From a virus: a DNA stretch of 32,293 nt. The number at the start of each line of letters is the position of its first letter. Position 1 is the stretch's first letter. The position numbers and the translations under genes are program-made. The stretch is from positions 1 to 32,293 of IMG/VR virus record IMGVR_UViG_3300022074_000208. One strand, 5' to 3'. Below are positions 1 to 6,095 of the stretch, piece by piece. Below the pieces are notes generated by a model that was not told the DNA's origin, did no database searches, and saw only the letters and a program-made list of their open reading frames with translations.

Positions 1-17
1 CACTATGAAAATAGTTA

Positions 18-48
18 TTGACAAATATTGTCAATATGTTATTATAAT
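18..48 (+). promoter_or_regulatory. Sigma70-type promoter with overlapping palindrome
   Basis: A TTGACA box at 18-23 is followed by the AT-rich -10 region TATTATAAT at 40-48. The -35 box lies inside a dyad, TTGACAA-ATA-TTGTCAA (18-34), which could be an operator. The leader carries GTGATTCGTT, a motif repeated before several other genes in the window. It drives the gene at 93. Confidence 0.65.
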
Positions 49-92
49 AGTGTAAGTGATTCGTTTTTAATATGAAAGAAAGTGAGAAAAAT

Positions 93-329
93 ATGAAATA
101 CATTGTTTATCCTACATTGGGAAAAAAGTCTAACAAGGTTGAATTCGATACTGCGAAGGATGCCGTAAAGTGGTCGAAAGACAACATCCATGCATTTGAT
201 TATGTCAAGGAAAAGAAGGACGAGTGGGAAGACTTGTTCTATGAGTTGTTGGTTGGAATTGAAAAGGGTGAAGGCCCTTTGACCCTTGATGAATATTTCT
301 TAACGAAAGGAGAAGTTATAGATGTCTAA
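93..329 (+). CDS. Hypothetical small phage protein
   Basis: I do not recognise this 78-aa acidic protein. It has no signal peptide, membrane segment or cysteine motif. I chose the ATG at 93 over the one at 72 because the purine-rich leader AAAGAAAGTGAG sits just upstream, the same leader found before the gene at 3365. It is the first gene after the promoter at 18-48, and its end overlaps the next start by 8 nt, so the two are probably translationally coupled. Short length and its own strong promoter suggest an early gene; that is inference. Confidence 0.6.
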   Translation: MKYIVYPTLGKKSNKVEFDTAKDAVKWSKDNIHAFDYVKEKKDEWEDLFYELLVGIEKGEGPLTLDEYFLTKGEVIDV

Positions 330-639
330 TTTTGTTGTGAGTGATTCTGTCGATATTAATGGTACTTCCTACCAAGGAATAGTTACCACGACATATGATG
401 AATTAGTAAGTAAGTTCGGTGACCCTACATATACGGATGCATCACCATACGAAAAAGTCAATGCACAATGGTCATTAGAATTTGATGTTCCTACCGAAGA
501 TGGTGAGGACTATGAGTTAGTGACTGCTACTATTTACAATTGGAAAGTAGGATATATACCTACTGATAAGTATGAGTGGCACATTGGTGGATTCGACTTT
601 GATTCAGTTGACTTAGTTCAAGGTGTACTTGACTCCTAA
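322..639 (+). CDS. Hypothetical acidic phage protein
   Basis: This 105-aa protein has many Asp, Glu and Tyr residues, no cysteines and no membrane segment. An AAGGAG ribosome binding site lies about 10 nt before the ATG, and the start overlaps the previous gene by 8 nt. The alternation of polar and hydrophobic residues suggests a small beta-rich cytosolic fold. I do not recognise the family. It belongs to the short operon that starts at promoter 18-48. Confidence 0.6.
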   Translation: MSNFVVSDSVDINGTSYQGIVTTTYDELVSKFGDPTYTDASPYEKVNAQWSLEFDVPTEDGEDYELVTATIYNWKVGYIPTDKYEWHIGGFDFDSVDLVQGVLDS

Positions 640-710
640 GTAACTTTGTGTTAGAATAATAATAAACTTGGAGAGGTACTAGTTGCCTCTCCCATTGTAT
701 AAGGAGTACT

Positions 711-1004
711 ATGAAATATAATAATAAAAAGAACTTTCAAAGGAAAGATAAATATAATAAAGAACTAGGTGGTATGACAGTATCAGTACGACAAGTAAAG
801 AACAAAGATGGTGAAACTGTATCTGATGTAAATGGTGCATTACGAGTTCTTAAAAAGAGAATGATGAAAGATGGTTTTTTTCAAGACCTAAGAGAAAGAG
901 GTCATTTTACAAGTAAAGGTGAAAAGAAACGAAAAGCGAAAGCCGCTGGTCGTAGACGTTGGTTGAAGAAAGTAGAAAAGAGAAAATCGGAGTTGGGTTA
1001 TTGA
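711..1004 (+). CDS. rpsU: Ribosomal protein bS21, phage-encoded
   Basis: Residues about 40-92 match the bS21 pattern: VNGALRVLKKRMMKDG, then LRERGHFTSKGEKKR, then a run of Lys/Arg/Ala. This is the arrangement ALRxLKR..G...L..RxHF..pseKRRrk..A in bacterial S21. bS21 sits by the 3' end of 16S rRNA near the anti-Shine-Dalgarno and aids initiation. The N-terminal 35 residues are an extra Lys/Asn-rich extension compared with the roughly 70-aa cellular protein. A strong AAGGAG site lies 5 nt before the ATG. The TGA stop overlaps the TTG start of the next gene. Phage bS21 is known from SAR11 phages; a role in biasing host ribosomes towards phage mRNA is inference. Confidence 0.87.
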   Translation: MKYNNKKNFQRKDKYNKELGGMTVSVRQVKNKDGETVSDVNGALRVLKKRMMKDGFFQDLRERGHFTSKGEKKRKAKAAGRRRWLKKVEKRKSELGY

Positions 1005-1396
1005 CAAATAATATCGTAAAGTTTCCCAAGACTTTTAAGGGAAAGAAAACACCAAAGATTGTAGATTTAGATGCAGTTAGGGTTCAAGAAGATATTGCAT
1101 TTTGTGATAATCTTGTTGAAGGCCTGATGGTTAATCTAATTCATAATGTTGGTGAAAATGGTTTCGATATTAAGAAAGATAAATTCATTGGAGACATAAG
1201 TTTTCTAAATGAAGCAGTAAGAGGTGCTCTTTATCGTCAAATGGGTTTTGGACATCCCATGCAAGGTTTCATGGATATGATTGTAAAGACGGAAAAAGAC
1301 GATAGAGAAATTTTGACAAGGGTTGATTTAGATTTAATTGATAGAATGAATAAATCAAATCCTAAAGATGATGGTAACGGAGATGATATTAGTTGA
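1001..1396 (+). CDS. Conserved T4-like marine phage protein, unknown function
   Basis: About 131 aa if translation starts at the TTG at 1001, which overlaps the bS21 stop as TTGA and has GGAG about 9 nt upstream. An ATG at 959 would lie deep inside bS21 and is less likely. The N-terminus NNIVKFPKTFKG and the segment LNEAVRGALYRQMGFGHPMQ resemble small proteins near replication genes in marine T4-like phages, from memory rather than a search. No catalytic motif is visible. The end overlaps RNase H, so bS21, this gene and RNase H look like one coupled operon. Confidence 0.7.
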   Translation: MTNNIVKFPKTFKGKKTPKIVDLDAVRVQEDIAFCDNLVEGLMVNLIHNVGENGFDIKKDKFIGDISFLNEAVRGALYRQMGFGHPMQGFMDMIVKTEKDDREILTRVDLDLIDRMNKSNPKDDGNGDDIS

Positions 1397-2237
1397 TATG
1401 AATCAAGTGACACTATCAAATTTGATGGTGCAGATTGGTGGAAAAAGTACAGTAGACCCAGACCTAGTTAGGCATATGGTTCTAAACTCTCTTAGAAGTT
1501 ATCGAACTAAATTTACAGAAGAGTTCGGTGAACTAGTCTTATGTTATGATAACAAGACTAATTGGAGAAGAGATGTATTTCCCAATTACAAATATAGTCG
1601 AAGAAAAGACAGAAAAAGTTCAAAGTTAGATTGGAACGCAATCTTTGATACATTACATCTAATTCGTGATGAACTTACAGAAAATTTTCCATACAAAGTA
1701 TTAGAGGTAGAAAATGCAGAAGCAGATGATATCATTGCATCTGTTGTATTTCATGTTGCATCTGAACCAAAGAACTATGAGAAGGTTCTAATACTTTCTG
1801 GAGATAAGGATTTTATTCAGTTACAAAAACATAACTTTGTATCTCAATATAGTCCTATACAAAAGAAGTTTATGAATGGTGAGAACCCTACTACATATAT
1901 TAAGACACATATACTTCAAGGTGATAGGAGTGATGGTGTTCCGAACTTCTTATCACCAGATAATACTTTTGTAGATGAGTTACGACAAAAACCTATCTCT
2001 AAAAGAAAACTTGAAACTTGGATTGATTTGGAGCCTGAAGATTTCTGCAATGAGAACATGATGAGAAACTATCATAGAAACAGAACTTTAATAGACTTGG
2101 ATTATATTCCAAAAGAAATAGTGGAAAGGTGTATTCAAACATTTATTGATACACCATATAAGGATAGAAAGAATCTACTAAATTATTTTGTAAAGTATAG
2201 ATTAAGAAACCTAACAGAGAATATTGGAGACTTTTAA
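1368..2237 (+). CDS. rnh: T4-like RNase H (5'-3' flap exonuclease)
   Basis: This FEN/5'-3' exonuclease family enzyme removes RNA primers and 5' flaps at the replication fork. Seen in the sequence: N-terminal acidic strand MILVDMNQ, the CYDNKTNWRR segment with the NYKYSRR loop, the metal-binding block ENAEADDIIA (about residues 120-130), then LSGDKDFIQLQ and LQGDRSDGVPN. These are the conserved acidic motifs of T4 Rnh and T5 flap endonuclease. The length (289 aa) is close to T4 RNase H (305 aa). The start is uncertain: ATGs at 1368 and 1371 have weak ribosome sites, while the family core begins at the ATG at 1383. The TAATG junction couples it to the next gene. Confidence 0.9.
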   Translation: MMVTEMILVDMNQVTLSNLMVQIGGKSTVDPDLVRHMVLNSLRSYRTKFTEEFGELVLCYDNKTNWRRDVFPNYKYSRRKDRKSSKLDWNAIFDTLHLIRDELTENFPYKVLEVENAEADDIIASVVFHVASEPKNYEKVLILSGDKDFIQLQKHNFVSQYSPIQKKFMNGENPTTYIKTHILQGDRSDGVPNFLSPDNTFVDELRQKPISKRKLETWIDLEPEDFCNENMMRNYHRNRTLIDLDYIPKEIVERCIQTFIDTPYKDRKNLLNYFVKYRLRNLTENIGDF

Positions 2238-2692
2238 TGGTAGTAAAAACATACACACCTAGTCTTGCAGAAGTTCTGACTAAAGTGAACAATGCAAAAA
2301 CTAAGGATAAAAAAATTGCAATTCTAAAAGAGAATGATAGTCCAGCTCTCAGAGCGATTATTAAATCATCTTTTGACCCAAACATTCAGTGGGTCATGCC
2401 TGAGGGTGATGTTCCTTTCAAACCAAATGATGTTCCAGAGGGAACAGAACATACCAGACTCAATCAAGAGTACAGACAACTATGGCACTATATTAAAGGT
2501 GCAGATGCAAAAACCCCACAATACAGAAAAGAACAAATGTTTGTTCAGATGTTAGAAGGTTTGCACATTGATGAAGCAAAAGTAGTGTGTCATGCAAAAG
2601 ATAAAGTTCTTCATCAAAAGTATAAAGGACTATCTGACAAGGTGGTTAAAGAAGCCTTTGGTTGGAATGAGAATTACGTTCAATCGACTTGA
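2237..2692 (+). CDS. DUF6433-like conserved T4-like phage protein
   Basis: The 151-aa protein has the order typical of this T4-like family: an N-terminal helix ending AILKENDSPALRAIIKSSFD, then the signature WVMPEGDVPFKPN, then an aromatic LWHYIKGAD segment and a helical tail. The function of the family is unknown. It follows RNase H with a TAATG overlap, so it is probably made with the replication proteins. No catalytic residues stand out. The family name is from memory and would be confirmed by a profile search. Confidence 0.75.
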   Translation: MVVKTYTPSLAEVLTKVNNAKTKDKKIAILKENDSPALRAIIKSSFDPNIQWVMPEGDVPFKPNDVPEGTEHTRLNQEYRQLWHYIKGADAKTPQYRKEQMFVQMLEGLHIDEAKVVCHAKDKVLHQKYKGLSDKVVKEAFGWNENYVQST

Positions 2693-2717
2693 CTTTTACA
2701 GTTGATTCGTGTATAAC
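2689..2717 (+). promoter_or_regulatory. Promoter of the 2723-2806 small RNA
   Basis: TTGACT (2689-2694), a 17-nt spacer and TATAAC (2712-2717). The spacer contains GATTC (a GANTC site). It overlaps the end of the DUF6433-like gene. The expected start near 2723 coincides with the first base of a stable hairpin and no ORF follows, so the product should be a non-coding RNA. Confidence 0.75.
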
Positions 2718-2722
2718 TATAG

Positions 2723-2806
2723 TTGTGATACCAAACTCCTCTCTCTCACTTACAAGGTATCACACCAAAGATAGGGGGTTTCCTTTCACCCCCTATCTTT
2801 TTTTTT
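2723..2806 (+). ncRNA. Candidate phage trans-acting small RNA with anti-SD loop
   Basis: The predicted RNA is about 84 nt and lies between its own promoter and an intrinsic terminator, with no ORF. It begins with a 9-bp perfect hairpin, TGTGATACC (2724-2732) with GGTATCACA (2756-2764). The 23-nt loop is pyrimidine-rich and contains CTCCTCTCTCTCACTTAC, complementary to the GA-rich ribosome binding sites of this phage. The strongest match in the window is the leader at 13887-13909. Bases 2741-2752 pair with TAAGTGAGAGAG and bases 2756-2766 pair with GGTGTGATACC, with only CAA (2753-2755) bulged. This predicts strand invasion of the hairpin by the mRNA and blockage of its ribosome site. The RNA and its role are inferred; the complementarity is seen directly. 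Confidence 0.72.
2767..2806 (+). terminator. Strong intrinsic terminator
   Basis: AAAGATAGGGGGT (2767-2779) pairs perfectly over 13 bp with ACCCCCTATCTTT (2788-2800) around an 8-nt loop, followed by a long T run to 2806. It ends the small RNA and would also stop read-through from the RNase H operon. Confidence 0.93.
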
Positions 2807-2815
2807 ATTATTTAC

Positions 2816-2845
2816 TTGACAAATGTTATGAAAACATGGTAATAT
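2816..2845 (+). promoter_or_regulatory. Dyad-class promoter for the SprT-like gene
   Basis: TTGACA (2816-2821) and TAATAT (2840-2845), with an 18-nt spacer that contains ATGTT-ATGAA-AACAT followed by GG. The same dyad lies in four other promoter spacers (3305, 23738, 24271, 25038). The leader GAGAGAGAGTGATTCGTT precedes the ATG at 2875. Confidence 0.75.
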
Positions 2846-2874
2846 TAAGTATAAATGAGAGAGAGTGATTCGTT

Positions 2875-3303
2875 ATGAACATAGTAGAAGTAATCGGTGG
2901 AAATAGAACGCAGAGAGAAATCTGTCACAATGTGATTTCTCATATACTAAGTGTTTTACTTCCTAGATACAGAACATTAGACATTACAGTTTCGTTAAAG
3001 ACGTTACATGGTGATGCACTTGGTTATTGTATGATGGAAGAAAATAATCGAACATTTGAAATTGAACTTCATAACAAAGTTAGTATTAAAGAATTAGTGA
3101 CAAATCTTTGTCATGAAATGGTTCACCTAAAGCAGTATGCAAGAAAAGAAATGAATGATGGTGACGTACAAAGTGGTTCTGCCTTTTGGAAAGGTAGAAA
3201 AGTAAATCCTAATACTGACTATTATAATCTACCTTGGGAAAAAGAAGCCTATAAAATGGAAACTTGTCTTGCAAATAGTGTTTGGGTAAATAATATTATT
3301 TGA
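2875..3303 (+). CDS. SprT-like zinc metalloprotease
   Basis: The 142-aa protein carries LCHEMVHLKQY (about residues 80-90), an HExxH zinc site, followed about 45 residues later by PWEKEAY, which could supply the third ligand or a structural Glu as in SprT-like zincins. It is shorter than cellular SprT/Spartan proteins and lacks their C-terminal zinc ribbon. No signal peptide is visible, so it should act in the cytoplasm. It is transcribed alone from a dyad-class promoter directly after a terminator, which suggests early, regulated expression. The substrate is unknown; family members cut DNA-protein crosslinks, but nothing here proves that role. Confidence 0.75.
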   Translation: MNIVEVIGGNRTQREICHNVISHILSVLLPRYRTLDITVSLKTLHGDALGYCMMEENNRTFEIELHNKVSIKELVTNLCHEMVHLKQYARKEMNDGDVQSGSAFWKGRKVNPNTDYYNLPWEKEAYKMETCLANSVWVNNII

Positions 3304-3304
3304 C

Positions 3305-3333
3305 TTGACTTTGTTATCAAAACATGGTATAGT
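3305..3333 (+). promoter_or_regulatory. Dyad-class promoter
   Basis: TTGACT (3305-3310), a 17-nt spacer with TGTT-ATCAA-AACA followed by TGG, then TATAGT (3328-3333). A GATTC site lies just after the -10. It starts the operon 3365-7403. Confidence 0.75.
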
Positions 3334-3364
3334 GATTCTATAAGATAAAGAAAGTGAGAAAAAA

Positions 3365-3667
3365 ATGAAAACACCACAAGTTACACCAGATTGGAATTAT
3401 GGAATTTATGTAGGTAATGGACAGATTGTCACAAAAGATACGACAGCAGAAGATACAGTAGAGAATATTGCAAGAATGGGTATCCAAGAACGAGATACAT
3501 TCGTTAAGACACTTGTTACGAAGTGGCCTGACCTTGCAGTCAGTGTAAATAATATGATAACACTGGAACAGATGGTTCAAGAAAAGTTATACGAGAAACA
3601 TCTAGAAGAACAAGCAGAAACTTTTGAGATACAAAAGGCTGCAGAAAATGGAACTAAATTATATTAA
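3365..3667 (+). CDS. Hypothetical phage protein
   Basis: A 100-aa protein of unknown function. The N-terminus (PDWNYGIYVGNGQIVTKDTTAEDTVENIA) looks like a small beta hairpin followed by helices, and the C-terminal third is a charged helix (EKLYEKHLEEQAETFEIQKAAENG). It has no cysteine or membrane segment. The leader AAAGAAAGTGAG supports the start at 3365. It is the first gene of a tightly packed operon, and its stop overlaps the next ATG as TAATG. Confidence 0.65.
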   Translation: MKTPQVTPDWNYGIYVGNGQIVTKDTTAEDTVENIARMGIQERDTFVKTLVTKWPDLAVSVNNMITLEQMVQEKLYEKHLEEQAETFEIQKAAENGTKLY

Positions 3668-3678
3668 TGGAGAGAGTG

Positions 3679-4038
3679 ATGAAATATAAAGTTTATCAAA
3701 TACATTTAACCGATGCAGAGTATGACATGGTTAATGCAAAAGGTCATGATTCAGTTGAGAAACAAACACTGAAACTTGATATGGGTTTAATGAAGTCCGA
3801 TACTAAATCTATCGCACAAGAAGCGTTCGGTAAAGGTTTTTATACACACGTTTCAAATATTACTGCATCAAGTCTTGATGAAGTTTTTGAGTATGGTAAT
3901 ATCGGCCCAGAGGAAAACATTCAAAGATTATCCCCAATGTATTCAGTTAGTGTTGGTGACATCATAGAAGATGAGAGTGGTGTCAAAAATGTTGTTGCGA
4001 GTTTTGGTTTTGAAACATTAGAGAAGGAGGCTGCATAA
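3679..4038 (+). CDS. Conserved T4-like phage protein, unknown function
   Basis: About 119 aa beginning MKYKVYQIHLTDAEYDMVNAKG. The ATG at 3679 is preferred because GGAGAGAG lies immediately before it; the in-frame ATG at 3667 overlaps the preceding stop and lacks a site of its own. The KVYQIHLTDAEYDMVN opening recalls small proteins of marine T4-like phages, but no function is known. No cysteine or membrane segment. Its end is coupled to the next gene by TAATG with GGAGG upstream. Confidence 0.65.
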   Translation: MKYKVYQIHLTDAEYDMVNAKGHDSVEKQTLKLDMGLMKSDTKSIAQEAFGKGFYTHVSNITASSLDEVFEYGNIGPEENIQRLSPMYSVSVGDIIEDESGVKNVVASFGFETLEKEAA

Positions 4039-4310
4039 TGTCAGTAGTTGCAAAAGGTAGACAAGGTACTACAGTAATAGACCTTGATGGTTCACAAGGG
4101 AACGCATTTGTTCTCTTGGGTATCGCTGGACAAACCATGAGAGAAAGTGGTTTTGACAAAAAAACACAAGATAGTATTTTGAATGAAATGAAGTCTGGTG
4201 ATTATATCAATCTTCTAAAAACATTTGAGAAATATTTTGGTAGTGCATATACTTTGCAAACATCTAATCCAGAGTATCTGGATGCATTTATGGTGGAGAA
4301 GTCTGCATGA
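4038..4310 (+). CDS. Hypothetical phage protein
   Basis: A 90-aa protein that opens with a short beta region (GTTVIDLDGSQGNAFVLLGIAGQTMRES is its core) followed by helices carrying aromatic residues. I recognise it only as the kind of small protein found in marine T4-like genomes. The AAGGAGG site, one of the best in the window, lies a few bases before the ATG. Its end overlaps the wall hydrolase gene by 4 nt (ATGA), so the two are co-translated. Confidence 0.6.
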   Translation: MSVVAKGRQGTTVIDLDGSQGNAFVLLGIAGQTMRESGFDKKTQDSILNEMKSGDYINLLKTFEKYFGSAYTLQTSNPEYLDAFMVEKSA

Positions 4311-4744
4311 TTTTAGAAACTGCATTTGTATGTCTTGCACTCAACACCTATCACGAGGCAAAAAATCAATCGTTGGTAGGTCAGATTGCAACGGCACAAG
4401 TAGTTATGAATCGTGTTGAAGATACTAGATTTCCCAATACAGTTTGTGAGGTGGTCAAACAAGGCCCAACTCGTCCTTCTTGGGAAGACCCTAATAAAGA
4501 ATATCCAATAAAACACAGATGCCAATTTAGCTGGTACTGCGATGGTAAGGCTGATGTTCCTAAGAATAAAAAGGCATGGAAGAAAGCACAAGATGTTGCA
4601 TTTCTTGTATTGTATAATAAAATACAATTAGATGTTACAGAAGGTGCAACACACTATCATGCAACCTATGTCAGACCAGCATGGGCGAAGACAAAGAAAA
4701 GAACAACTAAAATAGAGAAACATATATTTTATAGATGGGAATAA
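4307..4744 (+). CDS. SleB-like cell wall hydrolase
   Basis: The 145-aa protein matches the Hydrolase_2/SleB family of spore cortex and phage lytic enzymes. Seen: LALNTYHEAKNQ with the catalytic-type Glu, GQIATAQVVMNRV, then CQFSWYCDG, and the late GATHYHATYVRPAWA block. Family members cleave the glycan strand of peptidoglycan. The N-terminus LETAFVCLALNTYHEA is part of the domain rather than a signal peptide. Together with the M15 peptidase at 6936 the phage would have two activities attacking different wall bonds. Overlaps: 4 nt with the gene before and 1 nt with the gene after. Confidence 0.83.
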   Translation: MILETAFVCLALNTYHEAKNQSLVGQIATAQVVMNRVEDTRFPNTVCEVVKQGPTRPSWEDPNKEYPIKHRCQFSWYCDGKADVPKNKKAWKKAQDVAFLVLYNKIQLDVTEGATHYHATYVRPAWAKTKKRTTKIEKHIFYRWE

Positions 4745-4998
4745 TGATGTTCAGTGATTATAATAAAAAATACAATTTACTAGATGGAGTAGGATATGAA
4801 TATAAATTTGATAATGGATATGGTGCCTCTGTTATTTGTCACAGTGGGTCTTATGGTGGTAATAAAGGATTGTACGAACTTGCTGTCCTTGACTCCACAG
4901 GCGATTTGTGTTACAGTACACCAATAACTGAAGATGTTATTGGACATTTGACATCTGATAAAGTGGTTGAATTATTAAATAGGATTAAATCGTTATGA
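4744..4998 (+). CDS. Hypothetical phage protein
   Basis: About 84 aa, beginning at the ATG that overlaps the hydrolase stop (TAATG); ATGs at 4735 and 4747 are alternatives. Gly/Tyr-rich first half (VGYEYKFDNGYGASV, HSGSYGGNKGLYELAVLD) suggests a small beta sandwich, followed by a helix. No function recognised. A 4-nt overlap (ATGA) couples it to the next gene. Confidence 0.6.
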   Translation: MMFSDYNKKYNLLDGVGYEYKFDNGYGASVICHSGSYGGNKGLYELAVLDSTGDLCYSTPITEDVIGHLTSDKVVELLNRIKSL

Positions 4999-5576
4999 AC
5001 TTTTTTTACTTAGATGAAGACCCATTCAAGTCTATTGAATACCATTGTGATAAACACATTGTAAAGATGCCTACTGAGTACAAACAAATGTTGAGTACTG
5101 CACATAGGGTTCTTGATGGTGAGATGTATATTGATAGAACTAAGAATGGTGCAAGGATTAAGAGGTGGAAACATCCAGACCGAAAAATGAATAGAGACTT
5201 ATATCTCGCTGGTCATGTTAATCACCCAACTAATATTTGGTTAAGGGAGTGTACAGAAAACTATATGTTAATGTTTACATATTACAAGTTGATTTGTGAT
5301 GAATATACATATAGGTATGGGAAAGAACATGGTGCAAAAGACAATTGGTGGATATTTAGAAACCCACCAAAGAATATGCCTAGTTTAGGTAAGAATACTC
5401 CAGTACCACAAGCGATGTTAGCTTTTCCAGAATGTATGGTCGAAAACGATAGTGTTCAAGCATACAGAAATTTTTATGTTGTTGCGAAAAGACGATTTGC
5501 GACTTGGAAAGAAAGAGGTACACCAACGTGGTATACAAACATGACCCAGAACCAGCAAGGTATTATGATTGGATGA
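4995..5576 (+). CDS. Conserved phage protein with CDKHxVKM motif
   Basis: This 193-aa protein begins NFFYLDEDPFKSIEYHCDKHIVKMPTE, a signature I know from T4-like marine phages, followed by LSTAHRVLDG and HPTNIWLRECTENYMLMFTYY. The fixed Cys, His and Asp near the N-terminus suggest a catalytic or metal site, but no activity has been shown to my knowledge. It resembles a small DNA-repair glycosylase only in general layout, so I assign no enzymatic function. The last part overlaps the next frame, and an ATGA junction lies at the stop. Confidence 0.7.
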   Translation: MNFFYLDEDPFKSIEYHCDKHIVKMPTEYKQMLSTAHRVLDGEMYIDRTKNGARIKRWKHPDRKMNRDLYLAGHVNHPTNIWLRECTENYMLMFTYYKLICDEYTYRYGKEHGAKDNWWIFRNPPKNMPSLGKNTPVPQAMLAFPECMVENDSVQAYRNFYVVAKRRFATWKERGTPTWYTNMTQNQQGIMIG

Positions 5577-5809
5577 TGTGGAAACTTAGACAAGAGAGGA
5601 ATGATATGGAACAAGATGACCCTATGGATGATGTTACGAAAGGTAACTTATCTGGTTGGATACAAGATTCAGAAAAACCACATATGTCAAAAGAAGATTT
5701 ACTCCGTAAGGATATTGCAGAGATGCAAAAAACTAATCATCTCTTAATGATTCGTGTAAAACAACAAGCAGAAGAGATTGATAAACTAAAGAAGAAAATA
5801 GATGCCTAG
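5573..5809 (+). CDS. Hypothetical coiled-coil phage protein
   Basis: About 78 aa from the ATG at 5573, which overlaps the preceding TGA. The open frame extends back to 5504, where it encodes YTNVVYKHDPEPARYYDW. That segment looks protein-like and could mean a longer product or an out-of-frame extension of the previous gene. The C-terminal 40 residues (LLMIRVKQQAEEIDKLKKKIDA) are a heptad-type coiled coil. Function unknown. Confidence 0.55.
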   Translation: MMWKLRQERNDMEQDDPMDDVTKGNLSGWIQDSEKPHMSKEDLLRKDIAEMQKTNHLLMIRVKQQAEEIDKLKKKIDA

Positions 5810-6095
5810 TTATAGTTTTAGAAACACCGAAACTGGTGAGGAATTTGATGATATACTCACAATATCAGAACGAGAAAAGTTCTTAGAACAAAACTCACAT
5901 ATCGAACAACTACCATCAAGAGTATCTATTGTTGGTGGACATGGTGATAGAATTAAAAATGATGGTGGATGGAAAGAGAATATGTCTAGGATTGCAGAAG
6001 CGAACCCAGGCTCCCCTCTTGCATCACGATATGGTAAGGAATCTACAAAGAACATAAATACTAGAAACGTATTGAAAAAACATAAGGTATTATAA
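5802..6095 (+). CDS. FmdB-like phage protein lacking zinc cysteines
   Basis: A 97-aa protein with the opening PSYSFRNTETGEEFDDILTISEREKFLEQNSHIEQLP. This resembles the small zinc-ribbon (FmdB-type) regulators whose first residues form a Cys-containing beta hairpin, but here there are no cysteines, so no zinc can be held that way. Related Cys-less versions are, from memory, common in T4-like cyanophages. It sits directly before phoH with a TAATG overlap. Function unknown. Confidence 0.6.
   Translation: MPSYSFRNTETGEEFDDILTISEREKFLEQNSHIEQLPSRVSIVGGHGDRIKNDGGWKENMSRIAEANPGSPLASRYGKESTKNINTRNVLKKHKVL

Noticed and set aside
18-34. A mobile-element terminal repeat
   Set aside because: The TTGACAA/TTGTCAA dyad overlaps a -35 box, and no transposase or second copy is in the window; an operator is the simpler reading.
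4995-5576. Pyrimidine-dimer glycosylase assignment for the CDKHxVKM protein
   Set aside because: Only the general layout is similar; the catalytic N-terminal Thr/Glu arrangement of T4 DenV could not be identified.
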